A program made the translations under genes and the position numbers. This document shows, in pieces, positions 1 to 9,233 of a DNA stretch of 64,000 nt (its first letter is position 1; each line of letters opens with the position of its first letter). The notes below the pieces were generated by a model. The model made no database searches. It was not told the DNA's origin and was given only the letters and a program-made list of their open reading frames with translations. Source of the DNA: DALYLB01 sp964468345 (GTDB taxonomy: Bacteria > Acidobacteriota > Blastocatellia > RBC074). Location: the NCBI GenBank assembly GCA_964468345.1, contig CAYXVZ010000002.1:186001-250000 (forward strand), written 5' to 3'.

Positions 1-1614
1 GACGTCGATCGGTTCGGAAAGAATGCTCTGCGCGCCGCCGCGCGCGCCCAGGTCGAGCGCGACGAAGGACTGCCCGGAGGAAAATCCGGTTTCGGTGCCG
101 GACAGCGCCAGCTCCGCGGCCGATCCGTTCGGGCGAAGGCGATCGACCGCCGTGCGCGTGCGCACCCAGCCGTAACGGAATTCGCCGGAAAGATTATTGG
201 TGATCAGCCCGCTGACGCCGGCCGTGACCATGTTCTGCCGGGTCGGCAACGTTTCGCGGCTACGCACGTTGCCACCGCGGATATCCAGTAAACCGGATCC
301 GGTTGCCAACTCGCCGAAATAACGGAATGCGACGTCCGCGCGCCACCGATCGGTAATGTTGTAATCCAAACGACTGTTGTAATAGTCGTTGTTCAGCGGA
401 TTCGTCACGATGCCGCGGAAACCGCCGGTGTTGAAGCCATCGCCAGCCGTCGGATCGTTTACGCCAGGAAGATTGCGAAACAGATTCGTCACCACCGGAC
501 TGATGCCGATGCCGCGCGGGTCGCAGGCCTGATCTCCATTCGGACCGCATGCCGTGGAAGTTTTCAGGTCAAAGGAATTGACCGTGCCTGAGGCGTCACG
601 GAAACGCAGGACGCCCGCGCGCAGGCTGTCGGTCGGAACGATGCGCAGGATCTGCGTCGTGCGCGGAAAGCGGCGGCCTTCATAGTTGGCGAAGAAAAAC
701 AGCTTGCTCTTCCACGCCTCGCTCCAGGGAATGACGGGACCGCCCAGGCGGAAACCGAAGCGATTGTCTTTGAGTTCCGGTTCCTGTTGTTTTGCGCGCG
801 CGACCGGATCGGTCACCGTCTGCGCAATCGTGCGCTTCGCCGTCCAGGTGGCGGCATTAAGATTGTCGTTCTGGTGATACCAGAATAGGAGGCCATGATA
901 ATCACTCGTTCCGCGGCGGCTGATGACGGAAGCCTGACCGCCCGCGCCTCGCCCGAAAGAAGCATTCGGATTCGCCACACCGACGCGAAATTCTTCGACG
1001 CTGTCGATCGGGATCGGGATGACCGTGCCGAGACCGCCTACTGATTGGTTGGTGATGTCGATGCCGTCCAGGGTAATCGTTGTCTGATCGTTTCGCGAAC
1101 CGGCGACTTCGCCGCCGGGCGTCGAGAGGGGTTGAATGCGCAGCAAGTCATTCGCCTGGCGCGTCAACGCGGGAAGCAATGGCATTTCTTTTCCGGCGAT
1201 CACGTTTCCCACCGTCGAATCCGTCGTCTGCAATTCGACGCCCGCGGTCGCGGTCACTTCGACGGTCTGCTGCACGTCGCCGATTTCTAGCGCAACATTG
1301 ACCGTATACGACTTGGCCACGTCGATTTTCAAATCGCTGACCGTCGCCTTTCGAAATCCCTGCTTCGAGATCGTAACCGTGTAGGTGCCGGGAAGTACGG
1401 CCGGGAACGTGTACTGGCCGCTTTCATTGGTGGTGACTTTCTGGTTCTGGTTGAGCGCGGCGCTCGTGATTTCAATCTCTACGCCGCTGACAACCGCGCC
1501 AGCCTTATCCGAAACCGTGCCGATGATGGCCCCGGTTGTCGCCGTCTGCGCCCAAGCCGCCACCGATAGACCTGCGACAAAGAACAAGAGCAGCATTACC
1601 GAACGGAAATGCAT
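1..1614 (-). CDS. Oar-like TonB-dependent receptor, N-terminal 538 residues (partial)
   Basis: Outer-membrane receptor of the Oar/SusC-like kind, open from the ATG at 1614 to the left edge, so its C-terminal barrel is missing. A clear AAGGAGG ribosome site precedes the ATG. The product has a signal peptide ending near AAWAQ, a carboxypeptidase-regulatory-like beta-sandwich (about residues 20-105, with GQYTFPAVLPGTYTV), then a plug domain with TLDGIDITN and VISRRGTSDYHG, and the first barrel strands (FFFANYEGRRFP). Family knowledge: these 1000-1300 residue receptors are numerous in Acidobacteriota and probably import large substrates or act in adhesion; the ligand cannot be read from sequence. 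It follows the receptor at 1744-5316 in the same direction, with a 40-bp palindrome between them. The identification is firm; the substrate is unknown. Confidence 0.9.
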   Translation of the reverse strand, partial: MHFRSVMLLLFFVAGLSVAAWAQTATTGAIIGTVSDKAGAVVSGVEIEITSAALNQNQKVTTNESGQYTFPAVLPGTYTVTISKQGFRKATVSDLKIDVAKSYTVNVALEIGDVQQTVEVTATAGVELQTTDSTVGNVIAGKEMPLLPALTRQANDLLRIQPLSTPGGEVAGSRNDQTTITLDGIDITNQSVGGLGTVIPIPIDSVEEFRVGVANPNASFGRGAGGQASVISRRGTSDYHGLLFWYHQNDNLNAATWTAKRTIAQTVTDPVARAKQQEPELKDNRFGFRLGGPVIPWSEAWKSKLFFFANYEGRRFPRTTQILRIVPTDSLRAGVLRFRDASGTVNSFDLKTSTACGPNGDQACDPRGIGISPVVTNLFRNLPGVNDPTAGDGFNTGGFRGIVTNPLNNDYYNSRLDYNITDRWRADVAFRYFGELATGSGLLDIRGGNVRSRETLPTRQNMVTAGVSGLITNNLSGEFRYGWVRTRTAVDRLRPNGSAAELALSGTETGFSSGQSFVALDLGARGGAQSILSEPIDV

Positions 1615-1698
1615 AGTGCCTCCTTGAGGGTTGAATAAAGAGATGATGGCAAAACCGCTCTGACGGCGGCTTGGTCAAGACAGCGAGAAAGAAAAGTC

Positions 1699-1738
1699 AA
1701 TAAGACCTATAGGACTTATAAGTCCTATAGGTCTTATT
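1699..1738. repeat. 40-bp perfect palindrome of 9-bp TATAGGTCC-type words
   Basis: The two 20-bp halves are exact reverse complements (TAAGACCTATAGGACTTA and its mirror, flanked by AA/TT). The sequence also reads as 9-bp words TATAGGACT, TATAAGTCC, TATAGGTCT. It lies between the stop of the receptor at 1744 and the start of the receptor at 1614, so the transcript would fold here after the first stop. Sister elements are at 39125-39168 and 46752-46808. Confidence 0.9.
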
Positions 1739-1743
1739 TCCCT

Positions 1744-4700
1744 TTAAAACCGTAACCGCAATCCCATGGAAATCGTGCGGCGTCCGCCGCTATTTTCCTG
1801 GAAGTTGAAGAAGTTCAGGTTGTCGAGGTTCGTGCTGTTCGGAATCCCGAAGATTGGATGATTGAGCGCATTATAGAGTTCAAGCCGGTATTGCAGGTTG
1901 ATGCTTTCCCGAATCTTGAAGGTCTTGAAAACGCTGAAATCGACCGTTTCAATCCGATCGCCTCGGAAGGTATTGCGTCCGACATTGCCGAAGGGGGTAC
2001 CGAAGCGCTGCGCCGCCCCGGGGCCGTTGATGATAAACCGCACATCAGTGGGATTGGTCGGTGTGAAAATACGATTGCCGGATGCGTCGCGACGATTGAG
2101 ATCCGACATCAGGAAATAACCGGTCGAACTGGTTCGCAGAATCGGCTGACCGCCACTGGCTCCGCAGAGGCCGTAAAAAATGCAGGCATCGACGTCTGTG
2201 ATGGCAACGGAATTTAGCGGTGCGCTCGGGTTACCGTTAAACGGGCGCATCTGGGAATTCCCGAAGAAGGTGCTCATGAAAGTCACGTCTTCGTAGGGAT
2301 TTCGCGCCGGGCTCGGATGCGTCGGCGTGAACCAGACCCCGTTCTGAACGCGCGCGGTGCCGTTCAACTGCCATCCGCCGATCACACGGCCGAGGATTCC
2401 CTTTTGCTCCTTGAAAAACGGCAAGGACCAGATCAGATTCGCAGTGAAGGAATGGCGAACGTCAAAACCGGAATTGCCTCGTTCGTCCCGAGTTAGGTTG
2501 AGCGGATTCTGCGAAACCGCCACGGAGTTACCGCCAGCGAAGTTGAATACTTCACTGGAATTGTCGATCGCCTTGGCCCAAGTGTAGCTCAGACCATAAA
2601 TAACATCGCTACGAAACCGCCCGTCATACCTCGTCTGCAAGCCATGGTAAGTCGACTGGGCGCCGTTGATGCGTTCGCGGGCCGCACCGGCCTGGAGCAA
2701 ACGACCGTTGCAGGCGCTTTCGTTATCGCGCGTTGCCGGATTGTCCGTGCAGACCAGTGGCGTTGCGCCTGTCGGAAGCAGGTTCGGGAAGCCGCGAAGC
2801 GTAAGCGTTGCGTTCGCATTCGTGGCTGGATTGAAATATGTGCGTGTAAAGCCGTTCACGATGTTGCCAATGAACGGATTTGCATTGATCGTCTGGAATT
2901 GTCCGACGCTGCGCGTTCCGACATAGCGAACTTCGACCACGCCGGTGCTGATCTCGCGCTGCACGCCAAACGACCACTGCTGGGCATAGGGTGAGCGCAT
3001 CAACGGGTTGATTGTGGTGCGATTGAACAGGCGCGGATCGAAAGTATTGAATGCGATCTGTCCGCTGGCCACCGCAGCGTCTCGAACCCGGTCTCCGGTC
3101 GGAGCAGCCACCGGGACTCCGAAGCCCGGCACGCTCGTCAGAAACACCGTGGGCGCCGCCGTCGAGATGTTGAGCATCAGATTATAGAAGGTTGCATCGT
3201 AGGCGATGCCGTAACCGCCTCGGACCGTCGTTTTATCTTTGCCCAGGACTGTCCCGAGAAATCCATTCTCGAATTTCGGCGAGTAAACAAATCCGAGTCG
3301 GGGAGCAATGTTGTTTCCATCGAGCGGTATACGCGGATTGGTCCGAGCTTCGATCGGCAGGTTCTGCCGCCAGAAAGCCTTGCTCGGATCGCTCTCGCGC
3401 AACACCGTGATATCGTTCAAGAGATTGATCGGCTGGCCGGTGTTTTCATAGCGCACACCGAGATTGAGCGTGATGTTCGGGCGGATGCGCCAGTCATCCT
3501 GGAAATAATAAAATTGATCAAACTCATCGTAGCTCAGGGTTGCCGGCCCAAGCGCGACGGTCAACTGCGTTGGGGTGTTTCCCGCGAACTGCGCGGCGGT
3601 ATCGAACTGGAAGTTGCCGTTCACGTTCGGCAAAAACGGCGCAATGTTTTTCAGCTTGCGGAAATCCGCGCCCATCTTCATCTGGTGATTGCCCAGCGTC
3701 AGCAGCAGGTTGTCGGTAAACTGATAGGATTCGACTGTACGGCCCTGCGGCAGGTTCGTTGCCGGACCGACGTTCAAGAGAGCCGCCCCGTTCGCCGCCG
3801 TGAAGGTCGGATTGAGAAACGCAAAAGCCTTATCAATCTCATCCGGATGCGGGATTTGACCTTTCCCCCCTGTGCTGCCGCCGCCGAAGATCACGAACAA
3901 CCGAGAATAGTTGAAGCGAAATTCGTTATTCAGCCGGCTGGAGATCGTCCAGTTCCAGCCACCGCCCATCTGCCGCGAAAGCTGCGGATTGTCAAAGGTC
4001 CAACCGCGGACGTCAGCGCCGGAATTGACGTTCGGAGATTTCTGCCAGAAATACCGGCCCCAGAGACGATGCTTTTCGTTAAGGTTCGCATCACCGCGCA
4101 CCGTGTACTCATCAACTCGATTGTTAAATGGAACGGCGCGCTGTACTGCGGCCAGCGGAACGACCGTCGTGCCGATGGTCATTGTCGATTGCGGGACATC
4201 CGGACGAATGATCGGATTGCCCAACGGAAGATTGAACGCTGAATAGTCCGCGTAATACTGAATGGCGGCATTATTCGGGAACGCGGCCTTCAAGGCTTGA
4301 ATGCCGGCCGGCGTCGGCGCAAGCGAGGTCGTTCGCAGGTCAAGCAACTGCGGGTTCCGTTGAAAGAACCCGGTTGTGTAAAAGAACACCTTGTTCTTGA
4401 TGACCGGGCCGCCCACGCCATAGGTGAAAATGTTATTGAGGTTCGGCAGCGGATTTTTCTGCCCCGAACGGCGTTCGATGTTCGTCAGCGAATCGAAATT
4501 CTTTCGATCCAGATGATCCCATCCGGCCGACCCGTGGAAGGAGTTTGAGCCCGAGCGGCTGACGATGTTGACGATCGCGCCCTGGTTCCGGCCGTACTCC
4601 GCCGAAAAGTTATTCGTCACGACCTGATACTCGCCAACCACATCCGGGTTTCGAACGAAGTAGTTCGGTCCGCCAATCGACAGGTCGTTATTGTCGACGC

Positions 4701-5316
4701 CATCGATCGTGAAGTTGTTCGAACGGGCCCGCTGGCCATTGGCAGAGAGCGTCGGGCCGTTGCCATTGACGTTGCCGAAACCGACCGTCACGCCAGGCAC
4801 GAGCAGTGCGACGCGATCGAGGCCCCCGCCCGGCACATTGATCGGCAGATCCTGAATCTTTTTCTGCTGAAAGGTCGCGGAAATCTGCACCGTGTCTTTT
4901 TCGACAAGCGCAGCCTCAGATGCACCGGTGACAGTAACCACCTCACTGATCGCACCCGGCTCGAGCTTCGCATCGATCACGGTGTCTTTGCCCAGAGAAA
5001 CTTCGACTTCGGTAAACTCCGCTTTTTTGAATTTATCGATTTCAATTTTCAGACTGTATTTTCCGGGTAGGATGCGCGGGATGCTATAAAGGCCTTCGCT
5101 ATTGGTTGTGGTCTTAAACTCCGCTCCTGTGGCGAGCGCTCGTGCTGAGACATTTGCTCCTGGTAATGCAGCCCCGTCCTGGTCCGTGACAGCGCCGCGA
5201 ATTCCGCCCGTTGCGGACTGTGAAAACCCGGTATCCGCACTGACTATAGCTAACATCACCGCCATAAATAGGTATGACCCAAGTCTGCATAAACTCTTGC
5301 GAAGAGAATGCGACAT
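1744..5316 (-). CDS. Oar-like TonB-dependent receptor (1190 aa)
   Basis: Full-length outer-membrane receptor. The ATG at 5316 is preceded by AAGGAGG. A signal peptide (hydrophobic VMLAIVSADTGFSQS) is followed by a carboxypeptidase-regulatory-like domain (about residues 35-125, GLYSIPRILPGKYSLKI), a plug (about 130-260, with NNFTIDGVDNND, NFSAEYGRNQGAIVNIVSRS and GSNSFHGSAGW) and a long beta-barrel. The last residue is phenylalanine after GLRLR, the usual outer-membrane barrel C-terminal signature. The substrate is not predictable; the plug and the regulatory-like domain are seen directly, and the TonB link comes from the family. It is the largest gene at the left end and is followed by a second receptor gene in the same direction. 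Confidence 0.93.
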   Translation of the reverse strand: MSHSLRKSLCRLGSYLFMAVMLAIVSADTGFSQSATGGIRGAVTDQDGAALPGANVSARALATGAEFKTTTNSEGLYSIPRILPGKYSLKIEIDKFKKAEFTEVEVSLGKDTVIDAKLEPGAISEVVTVTGASEAALVEKDTVQISATFQQKKIQDLPINVPGGGLDRVALLVPGVTVGFGNVNGNGPTLSANGQRARSNNFTIDGVDNNDLSIGGPNYFVRNPDVVGEYQVVTNNFSAEYGRNQGAIVNIVSRSGSNSFHGSAGWDHLDRKNFDSLTNIERRSGQKNPLPNLNNIFTYGVGGPVIKNKVFFYTTGFFQRNPQLLDLRTTSLAPTPAGIQALKAAFPNNAAIQYYADYSAFNLPLGNPIIRPDVPQSTMTIGTTVVPLAAVQRAVPFNNRVDEYTVRGDANLNEKHRLWGRYFWQKSPNVNSGADVRGWTFDNPQLSRQMGGGWNWTISSRLNNEFRFNYSRLFVIFGGGSTGGKGQIPHPDEIDKAFAFLNPTFTAANGAALLNVGPATNLPQGRTVESYQFTDNLLLTLGNHQMKMGADFRKLKNIAPFLPNVNGNFQFDTAAQFAGNTPTQLTVALGPATLSYDEFDQFYYFQDDWRIRPNITLNLGVRYENTGQPINLLNDITVLRESDPSKAFWRQNLPIEARTNPRIPLDGNNIAPRLGFVYSPKFENGFLGTVLGKDKTTVRGGYGIAYDATFYNLMLNISTAAPTVFLTSVPGFGVPVAAPTGDRVRDAAVASGQIAFNTFDPRLFNRTTINPLMRSPYAQQWSFGVQREISTGVVEVRYVGTRSVGQFQTINANPFIGNIVNGFTRTYFNPATNANATLTLRGFPNLLPTGATPLVCTDNPATRDNESACNGRLLQAGAARERINGAQSTYHGLQTRYDGRFRSDVIYGLSYTWAKAIDNSSEVFNFAGGNSVAVSQNPLNLTRDERGNSGFDVRHSFTANLIWSLPFFKEQKGILGRVIGGWQLNGTARVQNGVWFTPTHPSPARNPYEDVTFMSTFFGNSQMRPFNGNPSAPLNSVAITDVDACIFYGLCGASGGQPILRTSSTGYFLMSDLNRRDASGNRIFTPTNPTDVRFIINGPGAAQRFGTPFGNVGRNTFRGDRIETVDFSVFKTFKIRESINLQYRLELYNALNHPIFGIPNSTNLDNLNFFNFQENSGGRRTISMGLRLRF

Positions 5317-5699
5317 AAACCCTCCTTGGATTTTCTTGAAATTATGTGGCCCTAGGTACTGCGTTTAGGGATCAGGCTGGATGTTTCCGTTGTAGCAATG
5401 CCGACCACCTCAACGGAATAACTCCATTGAATCTTTGTGTTCTTCCCAGGCAAAAGCTTTGCAGATTGATGGACTGTCTATTTTATTACGGTATGAGTGC
5501 TTAGTTTCGTGTTCGCGGATGATACTACTCTATCCTGACATTGAGTTTCAAGATCCCGGAAGAACTACCAAAGGAATGTATTCTTAGTTGCGATGAATCA
5601 TCGTGAATTGAAAAAATAAAAAAATCTCACATCAAAACCCTGTAAAATCAATATATCCCGCTTCTCCATCATTTGAGAAACTGCTCGGTAAGCAAATTT
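5317..5699. other. AT-rich intergenic stretch, no gene seen
   Basis: About 380 bp upstream of the receptor at 1744-5316 and past the 3' end of tkt. It must hold the receptor promoter, but I could not pick a -35/-10 pair with confidence. No tRNA, repeat or credible small ORF is visible. The stretch near 5605-5660 is notably A/T-rich. Confidence 0.5.
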
Positions 5700-5743
5700 G
5701 GAAAAAGAAAAGGGGAGAACAAAATCGAAATTTTATTCTCCCC
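5700..5743 (-). terminator. Rho-independent terminator of tkt
   Basis: A stem of 14 bp with one mismatch (GGGGAGAACAAAAT against ATTTTATTCTCCCC) closes on a CGAA loop at 5712-5743. On the minus strand it is followed by a T-rich tail (TTTTCTTTTTCC). It lies 30 bp past the transketolase stop. Confidence 0.85.
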
Positions 5744-5772
5744 TGCAGACAAAATTGTTTGAAGCCGGAAAA

Positions 5773-7779
5773 TCAGGCCATCAGCTTTTTGACCCGCGCC
5801 ACGATGTTTTCGGCGGTGAAGCCGAACTGCTCCATCAAGATCTGATAGGGAGCAGACGCGCCGAAACGATCGAGACCGATGGAATCGCCGTCCGGTCCCA
5901 CGTATTTCGACCAGCCCATCGTCACGCCGGCTTCGATTGAAACACGGATCTTGATTCTGGGCGGCAGCACTTCGTCGCGATAGGTTTGCGGCTGCTTATC
6001 GAACAATTCCCAACTCGGCATGCTGACCACGCGAGCGCCGATATTGAGCGAAGCCAGCATTTCCTGGGCTTCAATCGCAACGGACAGTTCCGACCCGGTG
6101 CCGATGAGGATCACATCGATCTTGCCGATCGTCGATTCGCTCATGACATAAGCGCCCTTCGCAACGCCTTCCGCGGAGCCATATTTCGTCCTGTCATAGA
6201 CGGGCAGCTTTTGACGCGTCAGGGCAAGCGCGGTCGGCGAATGCCGATTCTCGATCGCCACGCGCCAGGCAACAGCGGTTTCGTTTGCATCGGCCGGACG
6301 GATCACGGTCAGATTCGGCACCGAGCGCATGCTGGCCAGATGCTCCACGGGTTGATGCGTCGGACCGTCTTCACCGAGCCCGATGCTATCGTGCGTGTAC
6401 ACATAAATCGTGCCCAGCCCCATCATCGCAGCTAAACGGACCGGCGGCCGCATGTAATCGTAAAAGACCATAAAGGTTCCGCCATAGGTGATCAGCGGCT
6501 TGGTCAAGGCAATACCGTTCATAATCGATCCCATTGCGTGTTCGCGTACGCCGAAATGGAAATTGCGGCCGCCGCGGCTCTCGGCCTGAAAAGCGGGCTG
6601 GCCGTCGATATAGGTATTGTTGGATGGACGCAGATCCGCGGATCCGCCGATCAGCATCGGCAGACTGGCCGCAAAGGCGTTGATGGTCTTCCCGGAGGCC
6701 TCGCGCGTCGCCATCGGCTTGTCGGCGGGAAAGATCGGCATGGCCGATTGCCAGCCCTGCGGCAACTGTCCGCTCAGCCATTGGTTGAGTTCCGCCGCCA
6801 GGACCGGATGCGCTTTGGAATACGCTTCCAATTTTGTGGTCCAGGAGGATTCAAATTCCTGCCCACGCGGAATCGACGCGCGGAAATTGCTCAGCGCCGC
6901 CTCCGGAACATAAAAAGGCTCTTCCCAGGACCAGCCCAGGTTCTGTTTCGACAGCTTCAGTTCTTCCGCTCCCAACGGTTCGCCATGCACCTTCGCCGTG
7001 CCCTGCTTGTTCGGGCTGCCATAGCCGATGATCGTTTTCACACAGATGATCGAGGGCCGCGGATCGGCTTTGGCATTGTCGATTGCAGTTTCGATGGCGG
7101 CAACGTCGTTGCCGTCCTTCACCGTCTGCACATGCCAGCCGTAGGCTTCAAATCGTTTGGCGCGGTCTTCCGTAAAAGCCAGCGAGGTGCTGCCGTCAAT
7201 CGAGATCTCATTGTCATCATACAGATAGATCAGCCGGCCGAGTTTGAGATGGCCCGCCAGCGAAGCCGCCTCGGAAGCGACGCCTTCCATCAGGTCTCCA
7301 TCCGAAACGATCGCATAAATGTGATAATCGAAAATCTCATGGCCCGGGCGATTGAAATACGCAGCCATATAATCGGCTCCGATCGCCATGCCGACGCCAT
7401 TGGCGAACCCTTGGCCCAGCGGGCCGGTCGTGGTTTCGATCGCCGACGAAAGTTCCGACTCCGGATGGCCCGGGGTCATGCTCCCCCATTGGCGAAACTG
7501 CTGTAATTGGCCAAGCGGAAAATCGTCGTAGCCGGTGAGATACAACATGCTGTAAAGCAGCATCGAACCATGTCCGGCCGACAGGACAAAGCGGTCCCGA
7601 TTCGCCCATTTCGGATTGCGCGGATTGTGGCGCATGAATTTTGTCCACACGACATACGCTGCGGGCGCCATTCCCATCGGCATTCCGGGGTGGCCGGAAT
7701 TGGCCTTTTGGACGCCGTCCATGGCGAGCGTGCGAATCGTATTGATTGAAAGCTGATCGATCACATTCTGTTCTGACAT
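5773..7779 (-). CDS. tkt: Transketolase
   Basis: Thiamine-diphosphate enzyme of the pentose phosphate pathway that moves two-carbon ketol units between sugar phosphates. The 668-residue length is normal. Visible landmarks are GHPGMPMG near residue 30, HGSMLLYSMLYL near 70, GPLGQG near 118, the cofactor motif SDGDLMEG with the following DDNEISIDG, and the pyrimidine-domain region FHFGVREHAMG with TYGGTFMVFYDY and YTHDSIGLGEDGPTHQP. The C-terminal domain is complete. The start at 7779 follows a GGAAGAGAAAG-type ribosome site. The gene is probably transcribed alone: a strong terminator lies behind it, and the DUF6941-like gene upstream has its own terminator. Confidence 0.97.
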   Translation of the reverse strand: MSEQNVIDQLSINTIRTLAMDGVQKANSGHPGMPMGMAPAAYVVWTKFMRHNPRNPKWANRDRFVLSAGHGSMLLYSMLYLTGYDDFPLGQLQQFRQWGSMTPGHPESELSSAIETTTGPLGQGFANGVGMAIGADYMAAYFNRPGHEIFDYHIYAIVSDGDLMEGVASEAASLAGHLKLGRLIYLYDDNEISIDGSTSLAFTEDRAKRFEAYGWHVQTVKDGNDVAAIETAIDNAKADPRPSIICVKTIIGYGSPNKQGTAKVHGEPLGAEELKLSKQNLGWSWEEPFYVPEAALSNFRASIPRGQEFESSWTTKLEAYSKAHPVLAAELNQWLSGQLPQGWQSAMPIFPADKPMATREASGKTINAFAASLPMLIGGSADLRPSNNTYIDGQPAFQAESRGGRNFHFGVREHAMGSIMNGIALTKPLITYGGTFMVFYDYMRPPVRLAAMMGLGTIYVYTHDSIGLGEDGPTHQPVEHLASMRSVPNLTVIRPADANETAVAWRVAIENRHSPTALALTRQKLPVYDRTKYGSAEGVAKGAYVMSESTIGKIDVILIGTGSELSVAIEAQEMLASLNIGARVVSMPSWELFDKQPQTYRDEVLPPRIKIRVSIEAGVTMGWSKYVGPDGDSIGLDRFGASAPYQILMEQFGFTAENIVARVKKLMA

Positions 7780-7800
7780 TGTCTTTCTCTTCCTGAGGCA

Positions 7801-7816
7801 CGGGCGATGCCGCCCG
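7801..7816 (-). promoter_or_regulatory. Stem-loop in the tkt leader
   Basis: CGGGCG and CGCCCG pair around ATGC just upstream of the tkt ribosome site. On the plus strand it is followed by a T-rich run, so it also resembles a plus-strand terminator, although no plus-strand gene precedes it. Its role is unknown. Confidence 0.3.
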
Positions 7817-7846
7817 ATGTTTTATTATTTATTATTGGGTTCCTGG

Positions 7847-7875
7847 CAAAGAAAAGGCCGCCTGCGATTGCAGGC
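7847..7875 (-). terminator. Terminator of the DUF6941-like gene
   Basis: GCCTGC and GCAGGC pair around GATT at 7860-7875. On the minus strand the hairpin is followed by GGCC and TTTTCTTT. It sits 28 bp past the stop of the gene ending at 7903. Confidence 0.65.
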
Positions 7876-7902
7876 AGACGTGCGGGCCATATTTCGGGGA
7901 AA

Positions 7903-8328
7903 TCAATGAACCTGCTCACTCTGCGTCACGACTGGTTGCCCGGCAACGATCACCGGCAAAATCCGTTCTGCAAACAACGAGGAATTGACGAGCGTTTGCA
8001 CCACATAATCCCCGGCCTGCACGAAACTGGTATTGATAAAGACGGTGACATTGTCCGCGTATCCATCCGGCGGGATCGAAAAACCGGAAGGTTGGGAAAT
8101 CGCAATGGCCTGCGAACGATCCGGCGTCAACAGCCGCACCTCGCTGAGATACTGCCCTTCCCCGCTCCAGTGATTGATCACGGCAAACTTGATCAATGTT
8201 ACCGGCAACTGGGGGACAACGATCTGATGCATGACACCCATCAGGCTTAAATGGTTGGAAGCCTCGACACGCACGTCTTCGCAGACGAGCGTGTATTCGA
8301 GTTGCAGAGTCTCAGGTCGTTGATTCAT
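7903..8328 (-). CDS. DUF6941-like conserved hypothetical protein
   Basis: A 141-residue protein with no signal peptide or membrane segment, predicted mostly beta. The opening LEYTLVCEDVRVEASNHLSL followed by MGVMHQIVVPQLPVT resembles the small DUF6941 family, in which a 'C-D-x-R ... N-K-x-S-L-x-G' pattern near the N-terminus is typical. The family assignment is from memory and moderate. No catalytic residues stand out and the function is unknown. It lies alone between the VanX-like gene and tkt, with its own terminator. An ATG start at 8328 is used. Confidence 0.7.
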   Translation of the reverse strand: MNQRPETLQLEYTLVCEDVRVEASNHLSLMGVMHQIVVPQLPVTLIKFAVINHWSGEGQYLSEVRLLTPDRSQAIAISQPSGFSIPPDGYADNVTVFINTSFVQAGDYVVQTLVNSSLFAERILPVIVAGQPVVTQSEQVH

Positions 8329-8412
8329 TCCTAGATTGTAGAGGGCAATCGGCCCGAGGACAACGGCTGTCTTAATTTTGAAGTTAAGATTTCAATAAAG
8401 TTTGCTGCAAGG

Positions 8413-9228
8413 CTATCGCCGGGGCTGTGCGGGCGAGGGAATTTGTTCGAATGCGATGTTGAGGATCGGATATTTGCGCCAATCCCTGTAATCGAAATGC
8501 CACCATTCATAGTCGTTGACGGTGAAGCCGCCCGCCTCCATCTCCGCGCGCAACAGATCCCGCAATCTTCGCGATTCCTGCGGTCCGCCGTCATACGTGG
8601 GATAGGACCGCTCGGTCATTTCGTCGTACTCCCCCGGCATTTCGACCTCTTCCCCGGTCGAAAGCTCGTACATCGAAAGATCGACGGCGCAGCCGCGGTT
8701 GTGTTTGGATCCTTTCGCGGGGTTGGCAAGGAAGTTATGTTTGCTGGCCGGGGTGGAATCCCAGAAATCTTTCGTGACGGCCCATGGGCGATACCCGTCG
8801 AAAATCAGCAGGCCATAGCCTTTTTTCCGCAGGGATTGATTGATTCGCGCGAGGGCCTCGGCCGCGGGACGCTGCAAAAAGGCGCGGGCCTGTTTATAGA
8901 CAGGGCGCCCGAGAAAATTTTTCGATGTCGCGTACCGAATGTCGAGCTTGAAGGTCGGATCGAGTTTGATGAGTTCAACGAGATCCGGCTTGCGAAACGA
9001 GCCTTTTTCCTTCGGCGGCTCCTGGGCCGAAGCGATGAAAGCCGAAGCATTAAGCAGAAGAATAACCACGAAGAAACGAAGGGCACGAAGAAGGAGGGAG
9101 GGACAGTGAGAAGGAGAGAGAGAAAAGACGGATACAGCGGTAAATTTCTCTCCGTCCCTCCCTCTCTCTGTCCCTCCCTCTTTCCGCGTGCTCTTTGTTG
9201 CTTCGTGGTGAGATCCAGTTCGCGTCAC
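8413..9228 (-). CDS. D-alanyl-D-alanine dipeptidase (VanX-like, M15D), N-terminus built from a repeat
   Basis: Zinc dipeptidase of the VanX/DdpX family, which cleaves D-Ala-D-Ala. Family metal and catalytic signatures are present: KHNRGCAVDLSMYEL with E/M-rich GEEVEMPGEYDEM after it, and the C-terminal NDYEWWHFDYRDW. The catalytic body (about residues 75-271) is complete. The N-terminus is odd. The only in-frame upstream start is GTG at 9228, and residues about 7-55 are encoded by the inverted repeat at 9065-9209 (HHEATKSTRKEGG ... LLRALRFFVV). The hydrophobic tail of that repeat joins ILLLNASAFIASAQ to make an apparent signal peptide, so export is plausible with an unusual long n-region. A GTG within FFVV could be an alternative start. 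It lies 5 bp after the ABC ATPase stop, as the last gene of the sulfate block. Confidence 0.85.
   Translation of the reverse strand: MTRTGSHHEATKSTRKEGGTERGRDGEKFTAVSVFSLSPSHCPSLLLRALRFFVVILLLNASAFIASAQEPPKEKGSFRKPDLVELIKLDPTFKLDIRYATSKNFLGRPVYKQARAFLQRPAAEALARINQSLRKKGYGLLIFDGYRPWAVTKDFWDSTPASKHNFLANPAKGSKHNRGCAVDLSMYELSTGEEVEMPGEYDEMTERSYPTYDGGPQESRRLRDLLRAEMEAGGFTVNDYEWWHFDYRDWRKYPILNIAFEQIPSPAQPRR
9065..9209. repeat. Inverted repeat with CACGAAG and GGAGGGAGGGACAG words, inside the vanX-like gene
   Basis: The 42-bp left arm starting ACCACGAAGAAACGAAGG and ending GGAGGGAGGGACAG pairs with the right arm ending CTTCGTGGT, with about six mismatches. The centre is also purine/pyrimidine-mirrored (GAGAAGGAGAGAG against CTCTCTCTG). 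It belongs to the same word family as 19462-19532, 58836-58909 and 63229-63313. Confidence 0.85.
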
Positions 9229-9233
9229 GAAAA

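Noticed and set aside
9065..9209. CACGAAG and GGAGG-rich repeats as a CRISPR array
   Set aside because: The units have no unique spacers of equal length and are mirrored, not direct repeats; no cas genes are present.
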